DNA from: Liolophura sinensis
Lineage: Eukaryota > Mollusca > Polyplacophora > Chitonida > Chitonidae
Direction of reading: 5' to 3'
Assembly: GCF_032854445.1 (NCBI RefSeq)
Contig: NC_088295.1
Location: 16,603,385 to 16,667,384, forward strand
Length of the DNA stretch: 64,000 bases
Shown: piece after piece, positions 36,601 through 50,500 of the stretch
How the letters are laid out: each line of letters starts with the position of its first letter
How positions within the stretch are numbered: the stretch's first letter is position 1
Translations under genes and position numbers: made by a program
The notes under the pieces: model-generated
The model's input: the letters and a program-made list of their open reading frames with translations, nothing else
Databases searched by the model: none
Told to the model about the DNA's origin: nothing

Positions 36601-39600
36601 CTTCATTCTTTCCCTATTTTACCTCAAAATGCCACATGTGGGATAAAATTAGGAAGGACAGAATCCTGGTGGGAGACTCTGAATTAATTAACCTAGATAA
36701 AGCCCTCCGCTCACTGAGAGGCTGACAGGTGAATCTTGATTAATATCACCCCAGCGCTTTCAAATGAAAACTTGTATCATGTACTTGCATGACTGTGATC
36801 CTAGCCACACACACTTCTCCCACATTCATATCTATATGATATATTATACATATCAAAAATATCTAAAGGATTCTACTAAACTTCACACAAGTCATGGTCT
36901 TTATGTCCACAATATTTACATTCTAAACTCAAACTGTGAATTCAGACTTTAATTACATCTTAGTTCCTTTCTTCATTGTTTAAATGTGTGCTTGTTTGCT
37001 TGCTTCAAGGTTTAATGTCTCTTTTGAGCCACTTTCAGTCCCACTGAAATACCATTCCAAGATTGCAAATAGTGGAAATGTCTTAGGTTTTTTACAGAAA
37101 CCCTGTTTTTTCACATTTAGTTCTTTATGTACAAGATCCTTTGTACCAGGGTAAATGATACGTCTGTCAATTATCTACTCCAATAGTTCAGGGTAAAACA
37201 AGGGTTTCCCTGAAGCTTTCCTCTTAAAGATCAAATGCCTGGATGTAATTTATGTAAATTCCTTAGGGATAAGGAATGGCAGAAAGCAAAGAATGGTACT
37301 GCAGCTCAGTACATGGAACTCACACACATGTACTTCTCAATGTATGGAAACATCAATGGCTCTGATCAGCATCTAAAACTGAACACAGCTCTGCACATGT
37401 AAGAGTTTTACAAATGAACAGCAGTCATGCAGCTAAACCTGCTTATGGGTCATATAAACGTTACTTGTACACATATGTGGTCAAATGCATATGCCCAAAT
37501 GATTATAAAAATTCTCCCAACTTTTTTTTTCACACTACAGCTGCAAATTAAAACAAACATTTGTTTCATCCATTAGAAGTTCAAAGATTTTCAGAGGATT
37601 TCTGTTAGCGTAAGGTTTGGAGATTTAAACAAAAAAAAAACAAGAAGTATACCCTTCATCACCTACTACAAACTAGTCAACAAATAAATTTCACGAAACA
37701 TTTAACAAACACTTTCCGTCACTTTTCTTTCAAAATTAAGTGACAAGGAAATCAATGTCAAGGGATCCATACCCAGTAATATATATTAAATCAGCAAGAT
37801 GCTTCTTTACTAAACTGAGTTCATGTCCTTATAGGCCATGCAAAATGATAAGCTATGCAGTTATCCTCATAGGGCAAACAGGAGAGAATGACAAACAGGG
37901 AAAAGTCTAGTCAGTACCTCTTCATGAGGAATGTAACCTGATACAGACAGAGTGGAGACTGTCAGATGGTTGTACCTTTTTGTCATTAAGTATCTGCCCC
38001 CTTCCAGCTGGGAATCTTATGGCCCCTTCCAGCTGGGAACCTTATGGCCCCTTGGGCCAGCCTGAATTCCTACCATCAGCTGTAGTTTAGATGGGCACTT
38101 GTACAAATGAGGGTCTGCTAATAACCCTGCTAAACCATGTATGGTTTTCACAGAATCAGTCCCCCTGCTTTCAATACAGCCCTCAGATCTATTGACCTGT
38201 CTACAGGATGTTAATGAATCAGTTTTCTCAGCAGGATTTCCTAGGAGGATACATGAGTAAAGTGTTGAGGAGGTAAAACAGGTTAAATGATCAAGGCAGA
38301 GACCTAACCTAAGTAACCTTCAAGTAACATCTGCAAGAGGGCTGACTAGAGGCTATTACATTAAATGTACATGTATGTTGTTAACAGCTCTTTAACTCAA
38401 TCCTTTTGCATTAGGAAAGTCATACTTATCCGAATTTCTTCAGAAATAAGAAAATAAAAAGAAAAGACATGTAATGCAATGTTCTGGCCAAAACATATCT
38501 AAATCCTTTTGTGAATAATTTAAATATTTAGGAGTTCATTAACATTATGACGGGGGATAGGGCCATATATATCTTATTCTGACCGAGACGGTCAATCATA
38601 TTAAAACACTAATTGGTTGATCATACCATCATCATGTTGTTTTTAATTTTTTGTCTTCCTTAAATGTCACAATACAGTGAAAACAGGTCTTTAACTCGCA
38701 CAAGTTATTAATACATGTAACTCAAATGTAAGACGTAGATTATGAAGTTACTGATATCATCAGTATTATGACTCATAACCTGCTCATGTGTAAAAGGTAA
38801 TTTATTCAGTGAACTGAAAGGGTCATGTAACAGATTCACCCTTCAATGGCAGCTACTGTATTTGACATCAAATTTTGTCCGTAGATTCTGGGAGTTCTAT
38901 TAATCTTATAGGTTCCCCCTGGCTCTACCGGGTTTCCTCCCACCATAATGCTGGTGACTGTTGTAGAAGTGAAATGTTCTTGTGTATGGCATAAAACACT
39001 AAGCAAATAATAAATTAATCTTAGACAGGTGGCTTGAAGTTTCATCATCAAAGATAAATACTATTATTTTATGCCTATTTTTCTGATAAAATGCACTTTT
39101 GTCAAGTAATTTTTCAGAGCAAATACACTTGTTAATGTATAGCCTTGCCGCTCTGATATCCTAGTTTGTCTGGTGACCAAACAAGGCAGATTTCAGTATA
39201 TTATCTTAATAAAGCTAATCTATAGTTTTAAATACTGAAACAAATCTACAGGTCACTGTTTGAAACTAGGCCAATTCAGCAACTCTAGACAAATACTTCA
39301 TGCCATCATAATGTGTCATTAACATGGTTTATCCTTACATCACTGTATGTAGTCATAAATACAACGTATCTTTATAATAATATATTCCATAAAGCTGTCA
39401 ATCAAAGTATTTAACACCAAAACCAGACACCTGAATTAATGCAAATCTTTGCACAATTAGAAGTAGAAAAAATGCATCTCTTGACAGAAAAAGGGCAGAA
39501 TTCAATTCAATCAAGTTTCAAGCCACTCCGTACTTCAGCTGAGTAACTTCGCCTGAAGTCAACTCATAGCATCGTCATCTTGTACCATGTGACTTATCTT

Positions 39601-42600
39601 ACCCATACATGTATATAGATGTACAGCCACAGTAAATATGTATGGCTACAGTAAAATATGTATGGCTACAGTAAAATGTAGCTCTGTAGGCCAATATACA
39701 TGTAGCTCTGTATGTAAAAAAACTCACCTAAACTAAGTGGCTTATTATGATATTCTGTCACTGAAATCTGTAGCATGCCATGCCCTATTTCAACCTGTCA
39801 TCAGTTAGAAATGGGGTTACATTGTTTGTGGGTTGTTACAAAATGTAGTTTAACAGTTATCACAGTTAATTATTACTATAGACATTTTGACCCTTTAAGC
39901 AGTATGGAGGATTCTTTTTTTTTTTTTAATAATTTGTATTTTACAAAACATTTCATCACGATTCAAGAAGTGTTTTATGTCACAGAATATTACATCAAAT
40001 ATATATTTTCATTGGCACTTCAGCTGAGGAGCAGTATAAGCAAGATAAGGAGGAGGCCCTCGCAAAGAAAAACACATGATTTTACAGGAGCCACCAAGAA
40101 CACTGTTGAGCCGAACAAAAACAAATATGCAATTAAGATGTATGCTCAATCTAGAAACTGTCATAAAATCACTTTTTTAACAGCCTTATTTACGCGAGTC
40201 CTCACCTCCTAACCTACGCTAAACTTCTGTGACATCCACCATAACAGAAAAAATTACCTACACTGTATCTGCACAATCAATATATAATCACAAAACATAA
40301 CAAACCACTTGGCTTAAATACATGTAACCTATGTACCAGGAGAGACAACCTGTTGTGCAGTATATTTATGCTTTGCAGAATCCTACAGCCTTTGATAGTT
40401 TGTCTGTGCACTTCAATGGCCCATCATTTAGAAAACAGTACCATCTATGTACTGTCATCTACCGAATTCTGCTGATGAAAGCCGTCAGCATCCCTACCCT
40501 AAACTAGCCAGTGATGGTCTAACTTCATAGCCGCCTTTCATCTGTACAACCACAGTCCAAACACCCACATTTTTGCGGTGGGCTGTCATTCTTTACACAA
40601 GCCTCCTAGCCTAAATGGTATCTAGGGCGGGTTTGAAATAGTACAGAACGCCTAATCCACCATACACCTACGTGCAGCCTCTAGTCAAACTTCATACAGC
40701 ATCGCTCAGACAGACGCAAATACAGAGATAACCTGTCTGCTACACGCTGACATGTGTCTGCCAAGTGCTACATCAAGTATCCTCGCTCATATGGCAATCG
40801 TAAATTCTGGACAAGTGTCCTTTGGTCAGATTTAATGCCCCTTACCTAGATACTTCAGCCTGGTGGGCCATGTTTTCTGGGTCAACCATCGGACATAGGA
40901 GGATACCAACACCGCGGTACACAAGTAAACATCTTCACTATCAACCGTAGTAAAAGCTCTCAGTAGTCACAATGCGTGCTGCCCCCTGGTGAGCAAAACC
41001 GTCTTTTGAAACCAGTGGGGAAAAAACATCTCTATAAGGGAGATAACCACGCAGTACAAACCCCTGAGGAACAACGATCACTGATGATCGACTTCATAAC
41101 ATTAAAATAAAGTATTTCAGCAATAGAAGGAGATGTTTAACACATACATAAAAACATCCATAAATGAAAACAAATATAAAACTCAAACATTTTTTAAGTT
41201 CTCACCTACACCTGAAACAAATACCTTTTTTTGTTTTTTTTAATAATTAATTACCGTAAATGTCTGAAAAAGAAAAATGTTAAATCAACAACATTTTCTG
41301 ATACTTCACTATTCCACAAATACGTATAAGATTTTCTAGTTCTGTACTGCTTGCACAGCTTCATGAAACAAATATGTAGATCTATAACCATAAAAGCTGG
41401 CAGTATCATGTTTATAACAAACACAGTCTTTTTAATTTATGAATTATTTTTTACTCATTAATTTATCTACAATACTTGGTAGACTACTGTGCTGACCTTC
41501 ATAATTTTTAATGTCACTGTTACACAATATAATGATTCAAGCATTTGTCTGCCTATAAAATGGTTCAAACCAAGTACACCCGGCCACTGGATGGCATAGG
41601 TCAACAGTAATTCACAACTTGCTAAACTGAAACCTCCTAAACGACTAAAGAATGCCTCAGCTATACTGACCATATATATCACCGACTCAGCCCTCCAGGG
41701 TTTTCATGGTGGCATGAATTTATCTTCTTTATAAATCCATTTTTAATAAGAATAATTCATGACTAACTAAATTATTATACGAAGAATTAAAAGCACCACA
41801 TTTTCTCTGTAAAATTTTTTGAAAGGTGAACGCAGTGAAATTGTTGGCAATATATAAACATTTACAAAACCTCCTTTGTTTAAAATCCATATACATATAA
41901 ATACATATTTTCCACATATTACTGTTTGAGGTAAAATAGGGTTATGTGAACTTTAACCACAGTATAAACAATAAGACACTTTGTTATGAACTGCTCTGCA
42001 GCTCTACCAACAATGAACATTTTTAAACTTGGGTATAATCACAGGTGACATGACTAGTATGAAAACAACTGTTATTATACAAAAACAACATTGACTTAAA
42101 CTGCAAGTGATTCACATTATCATGCAATCTAGGGCATTAGTAATAATCATATATGCATATAGCGATGAGTAAAAAAAAAAACAGTTCAGGTAGACGTTAA
42201 ATCCGATTAAGGGGAATAACTCTTCACTGTAAAGTGATATGTATAAGCATGAAAGTATTACAGTGTAGCATAAACACACGAATATACAATATGTAACACT
42301 GACAGCCACACAGGCATATAGTGTATACATGTCGCAAGTGAAAAGAATGTAAAATATGGTTGACACCAAGTTTATATTTGTTGCCATTTTGTTGACAGAA
42401 TGCTTCAACAAAATATGTCAACCATATACTAAACCATTCAGGCTGTTCATTTTTAATTCATGTATAGTTTACAACAGCCTGCATTTTTTGTCAATTAGAT
42501 GGGTGACATGCTGAGCTGAGTACAAAATGTAATATACAAAAGCAAGGGCAAAACGATGTTCAACAGATATATTGTTACATATTTATTCAGGGTAGATCTA

Positions 42601-43679
42601 AAAACATTCTTCTATGCGGCACAACATGTGGCAGGCAGACTTGTTCAGCACTCTTATGTTATACGTTATGACATGTGCATCACCAGATACTGACATTAAA
42701 TCCTATTTCACAAAAGATGTAAATTGCCTTTGGTTGTGGCTATTCTGGGTTTTTAATGACACAATTATCAGCAAATCTTCATATATGTTTTAACGACACA
42801 AGTGTCAGAGACGTCCAGCTGTAGAACAAAAAGCTCAGAAAATGTATTCCGGTTCCATTTTGTTATTGCATAAATCCATGCATTGATATAACAAGGAAGC
42901 CAGAACACAAAGACTAAATGCTGAATTTTCTCCACTATGTTGTTCCATGCATACATCAAGTAGGGCATTTGCTTCATATTACCAGAGTATAGCATAAAAC
43001 CCCAATCAAATAAATAAATAAATGACCAGACATCCTGACCACATAAAACAACAATAACATGTCCAACCTTAAACATGCATGTATTCCTAAGTCCATTCTG
43101 CATATTGGTAAATCATTTTTCAACGTATTCAGATTCATGCGCTGTACAGCTCTACAGAATACAGACATCCAAAGAGAGTGTATACCAGTATATATAAATT
43201 ACTAAACCTTACTTTTTGTCTCTATCTGTTTCACGTAAAATCCCTTTATCCTGCACATCATTGTTGTTGTTGTTGTTGTTGCTGTTGCCATTCTGTGAAA
43301 TTCTCTTGTTAAAATTTGCTGCTGTGAACACGTTAGAACCATACCCCACCATCTGTGGTCCAAAGAAAGTCTGGTAGCATGGGTTGCAAAATGGTAATCC
43401 CTTGTGCTGAAAATAGGATTTCATTTCAGACAATTACTGTTAAACTACATAGGTCTAATTTAATCAGAAATATACACACAAGGTAAGCGAAATAATGAGG
43501 AGAAAGTAATAATCTAAATATTTGTCATCATGTTTCCAATATCTAATTACATATTAAGGTTTGTCATCAAATGCATGATTTTAAAGCTTTTGTGTGCTTC
43601 TAAAAGTGCATTTTTACAGGTTCGGCAAACTTTAGGTGAAATACAGTAAGTTTCATTGATTCACATGACTCATGACAAA

Positions 43680-43743
<64 letters not shown>

Positions 43744-44478
43744 ACACACCATGTACTCATGTTATATGCAACATGCACTCTCATATAAAGAGACAAACAT
43801 ACACGAAACAAGCTAAGACAAATTAGAAACAAAAAACTAAACAATGGTTGATAATGCAAATGAAAACAAAATATTGAAAAGAAGGACAAACACCATATTT
43901 ATATTTAGACAATCAGGAGGTATTTACAATCAAACTACTTGCCTTCAATACATGTCTAAATGACTTTCCCACACACCTCTTCACCCACCCAAACACATCT
44001 GACCATGCAAAACAGCTCATTTGTTTACAGGTCCATGTGGAGACCACTAGTGTTGGCAGTCTGGAGAAACTGCTGCTAGATCCGCAAGGTAATGCCACAG
44101 GCCGCCAAATAGCCACTGCAGAATAACATGCACTGGACACATAGACGATCGAATCTGTCTGTATTCTGATACCCCAGGGGACATAAGTCATGACCAAACT
44201 GTGAGTCAGGCACCCCTATACTAAGATCACAGACAGCAGTTAGCAGACGTTCAATATTCTTTTGACTCACCCAGGACTAAGAGGACTGATCAGCCAGCAT
44301 GTCTATAAACTTAGATGTAAACAACAAAGGCGACTAATACATAGATACCTCAAGAAATGTATTTCTTTATTTACTTGATTGGTATTTTATGCCCCAATCA
44401 AGAAAATTTTACTTACGGCAGCCTGCATTACGGTGGGAAGAAACCCCCATAAATGTAGATATAACCCATCTATAGCAT

Positions 44479-44554
<76 letters not shown>

Positions 44555-47500
44555 AATAGATGTACCATGTTATACTTTATTGACTTATGGAATCATTGGT
44601 TTTTCAAATCACTCATGAACTGTTGTACATCAGTGAGTGGTTAAATGCTTGTCTTTCAATGGCTATAGGACACGAGGTCCAGGTTGATGTCCAGCTGGTG
44701 ATCATATGTCTTCTACCAATATGGCGCCGTGAATAAACGTGTACAACACAAGTAGAAAGGTTTGTCAGTGCAGTTGACATGACAAAGGTCAATGGTTTAC
44801 CACCGACACCCCAAATTCCTGTAGCCATAAAACCTTACCCTCACTGTAAAATCTGACATCACTGTAAAAAGTGACAAATTATTGAGCATAGTTTTAAACT
44901 GTACTGAAGTAAATAAATTTTTAAAAAATTGATAGATGCTTCAGAGACACACAGATAGCTAACACTAATTAGTTCATTCAAAAAATTAATCCATTAATTT
45001 TAACAAAAAGTCAGTTGTCTTTGTGATACTAGAATGTATTCTGTTTTCATAAAATAATATTCTGTCATATTTCAACATAATATTCTGTCATATTTCAACA
45101 TAATATCCTGTTAGTCTAATAAGAATCTTTATGTTGAATTAATAGAGTATCTGCAATATTCAGATATGCATAATTTAACAGAACAATCTGCTGCAATAGC
45201 AGGATACATTCTGGCATTACTCAGACAACACCATTAATTAGAACCATTAATTAGATTGCATGGTTTAAACAACTGACCGACTGACTATTTGATGGATTAA
45301 ACCATTCATTAGTTTATTGACTGGTTGCCTGCATGACTGTTTATGCTTCACTACTGGTATTGGTTGATATACTATCATACTTAGCTATTTCATTTCTTTC
45401 ATTAATGTTCAACACCATACTCAAGACTGCCCAATGGCCAACTGGTTGAGTGGTTGACTTTTATTTAATTAAACAGTGGTGGCTGTTGAAGTGCTTCTTG
45501 GCTGAATTCCAAGTAGCACTTTAACATGCATATTCCATATATTATTCCGGGTCACGTTTTGACAGCTTGGGCGAATGTAGGCCTCTATCAATGCCTAACT
45601 TCACAGACTGATATCATTATAGCCTAACCACTCAGTAATCACCACAAAACAGGACAGACAAAAAACAGATAAAATAAAAGGGATGTTACACAATTGTCAT
45701 GTAAATACCAGGAAATCCTAAAGACAGCAATAGGTACATATTTCATTTAAACACTTTAATACAATATCAGATACAAAAAGGAACCAGAGTAACATTTACA
45801 TACAAGTATGTTTATAAGGATCTATTTGTTTATGCACATACATTGTACATCCTTCAATGGGGAATTATATAAATTTATGAGTAATGTTTGGTTGTCATGT
45901 TGTTTCTTCAAATAAGCAGATAAAGTTTTGTCTTTACAGGGTACAATTCCATGCATAGATGATGGTTTACTGGCCATTTACAGAATGGTATTTACAGAAC
46001 CTAAAATGACCCAATCATTTGGAAAAATAAAATTAGCAATTTTCATTCAGTTTTCTCAATTCCAATAACACCTTGAAAGTTCTGGTAAAAAAAACAAAGT
46101 TACTTAAGGAGAAGACAATATTTGTATTTCTGTAGAATATCATCAGTAAGAAAAGGGGAAAAAATGAATAATATGACCTGATAAATTGGCGACAGATGCC
46201 AAATTTGCATAAGGAATTTTGTGATATAGTAACTGCATATTAAATTTAAGCCTGAGGGGCTCAATGGTTTATAAGAAGAAAATTTCTTAAGCTATTTTTT
46301 ATAAAATTCAAAATCGAGGCAATACAATGTGACCAATTCGGTCAAAAACTGACAAAGCATCAAATGTTTTCCAAGGTGTTCAGTATTGTCACTTCTAAGT
46401 TACTCTACTTTTGGGAGATATAGGAACTTTAAAAGTGCAAAGAAAAATACTCCTTACAATTTCAACAGACGTCCCTGCCAGGACAGCATGGCCCCCTAAT
46501 CAATGAGTATCAGTGCAATAAATGAGCTTTATGTTTATACAGAACAGCAGGACAAAGTAGGCCTACAATGTAGCCCATACATATGTGTAATCAATTCATC
46601 ATCTATGACAATGTCAGATGGATATGTAGTAGCAATGTTACATCACCTGACAGTAATTTGAATCTTCATTACCTGAAACTTATGAAAAAATTACCTAGTC
46701 AGTATCAAATGAGCCAATCTTGTGAATACAATCAAGCCTCTTCATCCATGAAAATTAGGATGGGCCTTGGACAATGACCTGGAGCCACCAGGGAAATTGA
46801 CAGCGTTCCCTTAGCTCCACTTTTATTGCTCAATCTTCCTCACGTTTTAAACAACTATGAGGTCATCCAACAGAAGACGGCGACGACTTGTTTGCCGCTT
46901 CCCCGCTTGTATTGATTGGTATGCCAATGTTGCCATCTCTGCAATCAACTGTTTACACAGTGAAAAAAACATAATTGAACTCACAGCATTTTTCCTGGAA
47001 GCCATCCATATTTTTTTTTCAAACCTCATATTTACCGTAAATAAATACATCTGTTCTTTTCACCACAGGTCATTCATGACTGCCGTGATGAGCTTTTTGC
47101 TGTTAAAACCACTTAAGTTTAACTTTTCTGTGTTTACCATAAATAAATAAATCCATTCTTTTCACCACAATAATCCATGACTGATGGGCATTTTACTCTT
47201 AAAACCATTTTATTATAATTTAGCTTTTCTGTGTTTTCAAATCCATATTGATTTCAATACCATTCAAGAAACTGCATGTTGATGCGCTATGAAGATCACC
47301 CAGTTAACTTATTCAGTTGTTCTCTTGGAACTTGTTACTCACAAGCTTAAAAACAAGAATTGAAAATCTGATGGTCGATCATTTTAGTGATGATGTCACC
47401 GCATAAATCACCAGCTGATCCCGATAAATCTTCCGGTAGCTTTCAACCCTCAGCGAATGTTGCATCAAGGTGTGACCACTGCCCAGCAAGAAGCCATGGG

Positions 47501-50500
47501 TATCTGCTGGAATGCATGGGTCAGCCAAATGGGTCAACCCAACATAGCCAAATGGGTCAACCCAACATAGCCAAATGACCACAGAGCGACCTCATCCAGG
47601 ATGAATCATTTATTGCATGGCTTCGTCTTCAGCAGATCACTTCTCTATCAGATCTAGGTGGCTGAATCACGGCTTAAGGCCATCAATATGGGCTTCACCC
47701 CTAAACCTTTGTGAATTGACAATAAACACCCTGCTAGTGAATTAAGTCGTCTTAATGCCTTGTCCTGGATTCGGCAAGATCAACAAATATTCCTAACAAG
47801 ACTGAACGCCACTGAACTAAAAAACATGTTGAGCAAATGTGATTGTTTTTGGAGGTCATGCCCTGTGTTCCTGTAGCAATTCTACCCTGAGTCTAGCTGC
47901 TACTGTAACCACAAACATCAACTCAAATAAAAGATCAAGTAATCCTACATGTATGTCGCATTTAGTACATGCACATATTGGTGATAACACCTCTAAATCA
48001 ATCACGTTGGAATTGCTGTTTCCATTGCAGTTAAAGGGTCCTTAACCAAAATGGCTGATGTCTGAAAAATGCACCATGTTCTTGCACCTGAGGAATGTGT
48101 ACATTTTATAAATTTAGTGAGTAAAAATTTAACTTAAATTTTGGAAAGAAGAGTGAAAATTGAAACGACTGAGACTAGGTTAGTCTGATTTCAAAATCTT
48201 GCTAAACCTGTGGGTAGTGAAGGCCTGGAGCTTGCCAGTGCTGGTATCTCCATGGAATAGAGGGCAGAGTACAGTGCTTTAATGTCTGTTCAGCCATTCA
48301 GGTGAGTATCATGCCATCCCCAGGCATGACACACTAAGCCTGCTATATTTGTCTCTACTGACTACCCTCTCTCAGAGAACAAGCATCAGATAACTATAGA
48401 GTTTCAGGGCGCGGTAAAAGGGCACTGAACTCCTATCTGCCTCACATCTCTGACATTGTACAGATGAGTCTACTGAAGGCAGTCACGCAAGTCACATCAC
48501 TTCCTCCATATTCAATTTCAGCTTGAGGAGAGGCTAATTCTACCCCAACCTTTTATGTATTCACAAAGTGGGATTCTCTTATTTGTCAGTTGAACTCAAC
48601 AACTATTAATCATTTTTGTGGATAGGTCCAACTGCAAGAAATAGAGCTTGTCCTATTGTCCTTCCCAATTCCATACAACAAAATTGCATTGTGGAAATGT
48701 GTGAAGGCTTCAGAACTGTCTTATTATTTAGACCTACATATTAAATCCACTTACATTTATAACTGGATTTATTCTTTTTCAACATATAAATGACAAAAAT
48801 GGTCAGCTGTTTCATCAAACTATGAATTCTTCAATAATGAACTCAAACATTGTTTCTGCACCCCACCCACTACATTAAGTTATCTCAAACAAATTAGGTC
48901 TAATTTAGTCAATTCTTTTTAATTTTGGAAACTAATACAGTTTAAGGATATTTGTTAACATATTTTACTAATCTGTAACTATAAAAACAATGGCATTATC
49001 TGGCATGGATTCAATACCAGCTCTACTTCGTTTGTCCATCACAACATTTTACCTATATATCATGCAAGGCTCTTTATTTAAATGTATATACAGACAGCTA
49101 GATAAATAAATGCTATTTGATTAATGTGATGGCATGAGAGTATTAGGTTTTACCTCTGCATGTTGCCCCGGGGCTAGAACCTTGTTACAGTTCTCACAGC
49201 TCAGACAACTAGGGTGCCAATCCTCCCCGAGCGATGTCTTTCGTTCCGCTGAAACCGCAACATCAAACATTGATAACAACAACAATGATAATGGACATAA
49301 GCAACAACATGGCATACGTGACAATATAGGGAATAAATTCCATGTTTGGTAACTAGGTCTGCGCTGGTCTGCTGAAACTCAAACAAGCCTAGAGAACTGG
49401 AACAACATTAGTTAGCAGGCACATTTAATTATACAGCCACGAGTGGTCACTGGTAGACATATACTTCATGTAGATGTCTACCACTCACCAGCTCATCAAC
49501 CTTTGTTTTGGGTTCTGCAGTGGGTTGGAATGTGTGTCACCCAGCCTGAGTGATGTCATGATAGCTTATATTTAGAGATTTTCATGCACCTGACCAACCA
49601 GTATGCTAGTTTGGGTCGATCTACAAGAGATACAGGGATTTCGAACATTCTTGGCTCTACATTCTTGAGAAACGTAAGAGATATTTAGGGCAATCTTTGT
49701 TGGATATGTAGAGATATTTAATGTGGAATTGGGTACATAATTACTGATATTCAGTGCTCCAGAACAGACATTTATGGACACATGATTGGTTCTGTGCTCT
49801 TGGTTTGATATTTACTGATTGACAAATAATTTGCTTCTGAATGGGTGTAAATCAGTGATATATATTTATTGTTTTATGACAGTTATGTAAAATATGATGT
49901 GTCTAGACATAGGCTTAATTTCATTCAGCATCATTTTACTGCGTTCTTTGTAGCAATAATTTCGGTGATCCACACACTCAAGAGGGGCTCAGATGGCCAA
50001 CAGTAAGGTGTCTTGAAGCCTATCTAACTGATGAACACGGCAAGAAGACATTCTGGAAGTTATAGAGCTATGTTATATCCACCTTGTTGGGATCTTTGAA
50101 AGCTCAGCCACTTTTCAGTTCAGAAGATGATGAGGGTGCGACATTTAGTTGTAAGAGTGTGTAACGCTGACACAGTCATACATATAATGGGGCATAAAAA
50201 ATGTTATCCTGGCTGAACACGTACATTAAAATGAGGAATGTTGTTATGTGGGTTAATCACTTGTAGCTAATAGCCCCGGGGGAAATGCTGCAGGCCGCAC
50301 AGACTCAGCCCAAGACCTGTCCATTATCACATCAGCTGGTTATTCTTATGCACCTGTGGAAATGAGAACAATAGACCCAGACTCTGCGCTATAAAGCCAC
50401 ATTATCACCAGGGAGCTTTCTGTTTTATCAGGTGTTACACAATCAGAGCGCAAAGTGCCCCCCCGAAGTAAAACACAATGAGGCCTGGACTCTATACAAT

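Larger units (their letters stand above)
32207..43212 (-). other. RASSF intron 3 (11 kb)
   Basis: Contains SINE fragments (32325-32490, 33080-33225, 38895-39030), an A run (33875-33896), a short tandem duplication near 37995-38055, and the candidate alternative first exon at 40889-40846. A GGGAGATAACC motif lies at about 41037. No separate gene seen. Confidence 0.55.
43407..49153 (-). other. RASSF intron 2
   Basis: 5.7 kb with two TA microsatellites (43681-43732, 44483-44549), SINE fragments (44358-44452 and a weak one near 45382-45455), a roughly 100-bp tandem duplication (47030-47235) and a 23-bp duplication near 47530-47577. No gene seen. Confidence 0.55.

Noticed and set aside
39775-40212. 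145-residue plus-strand frame
   Set aside because: No recognisable domain, low-complexity Phe run, antisense within the RASSF intron; composition is like the flanks.
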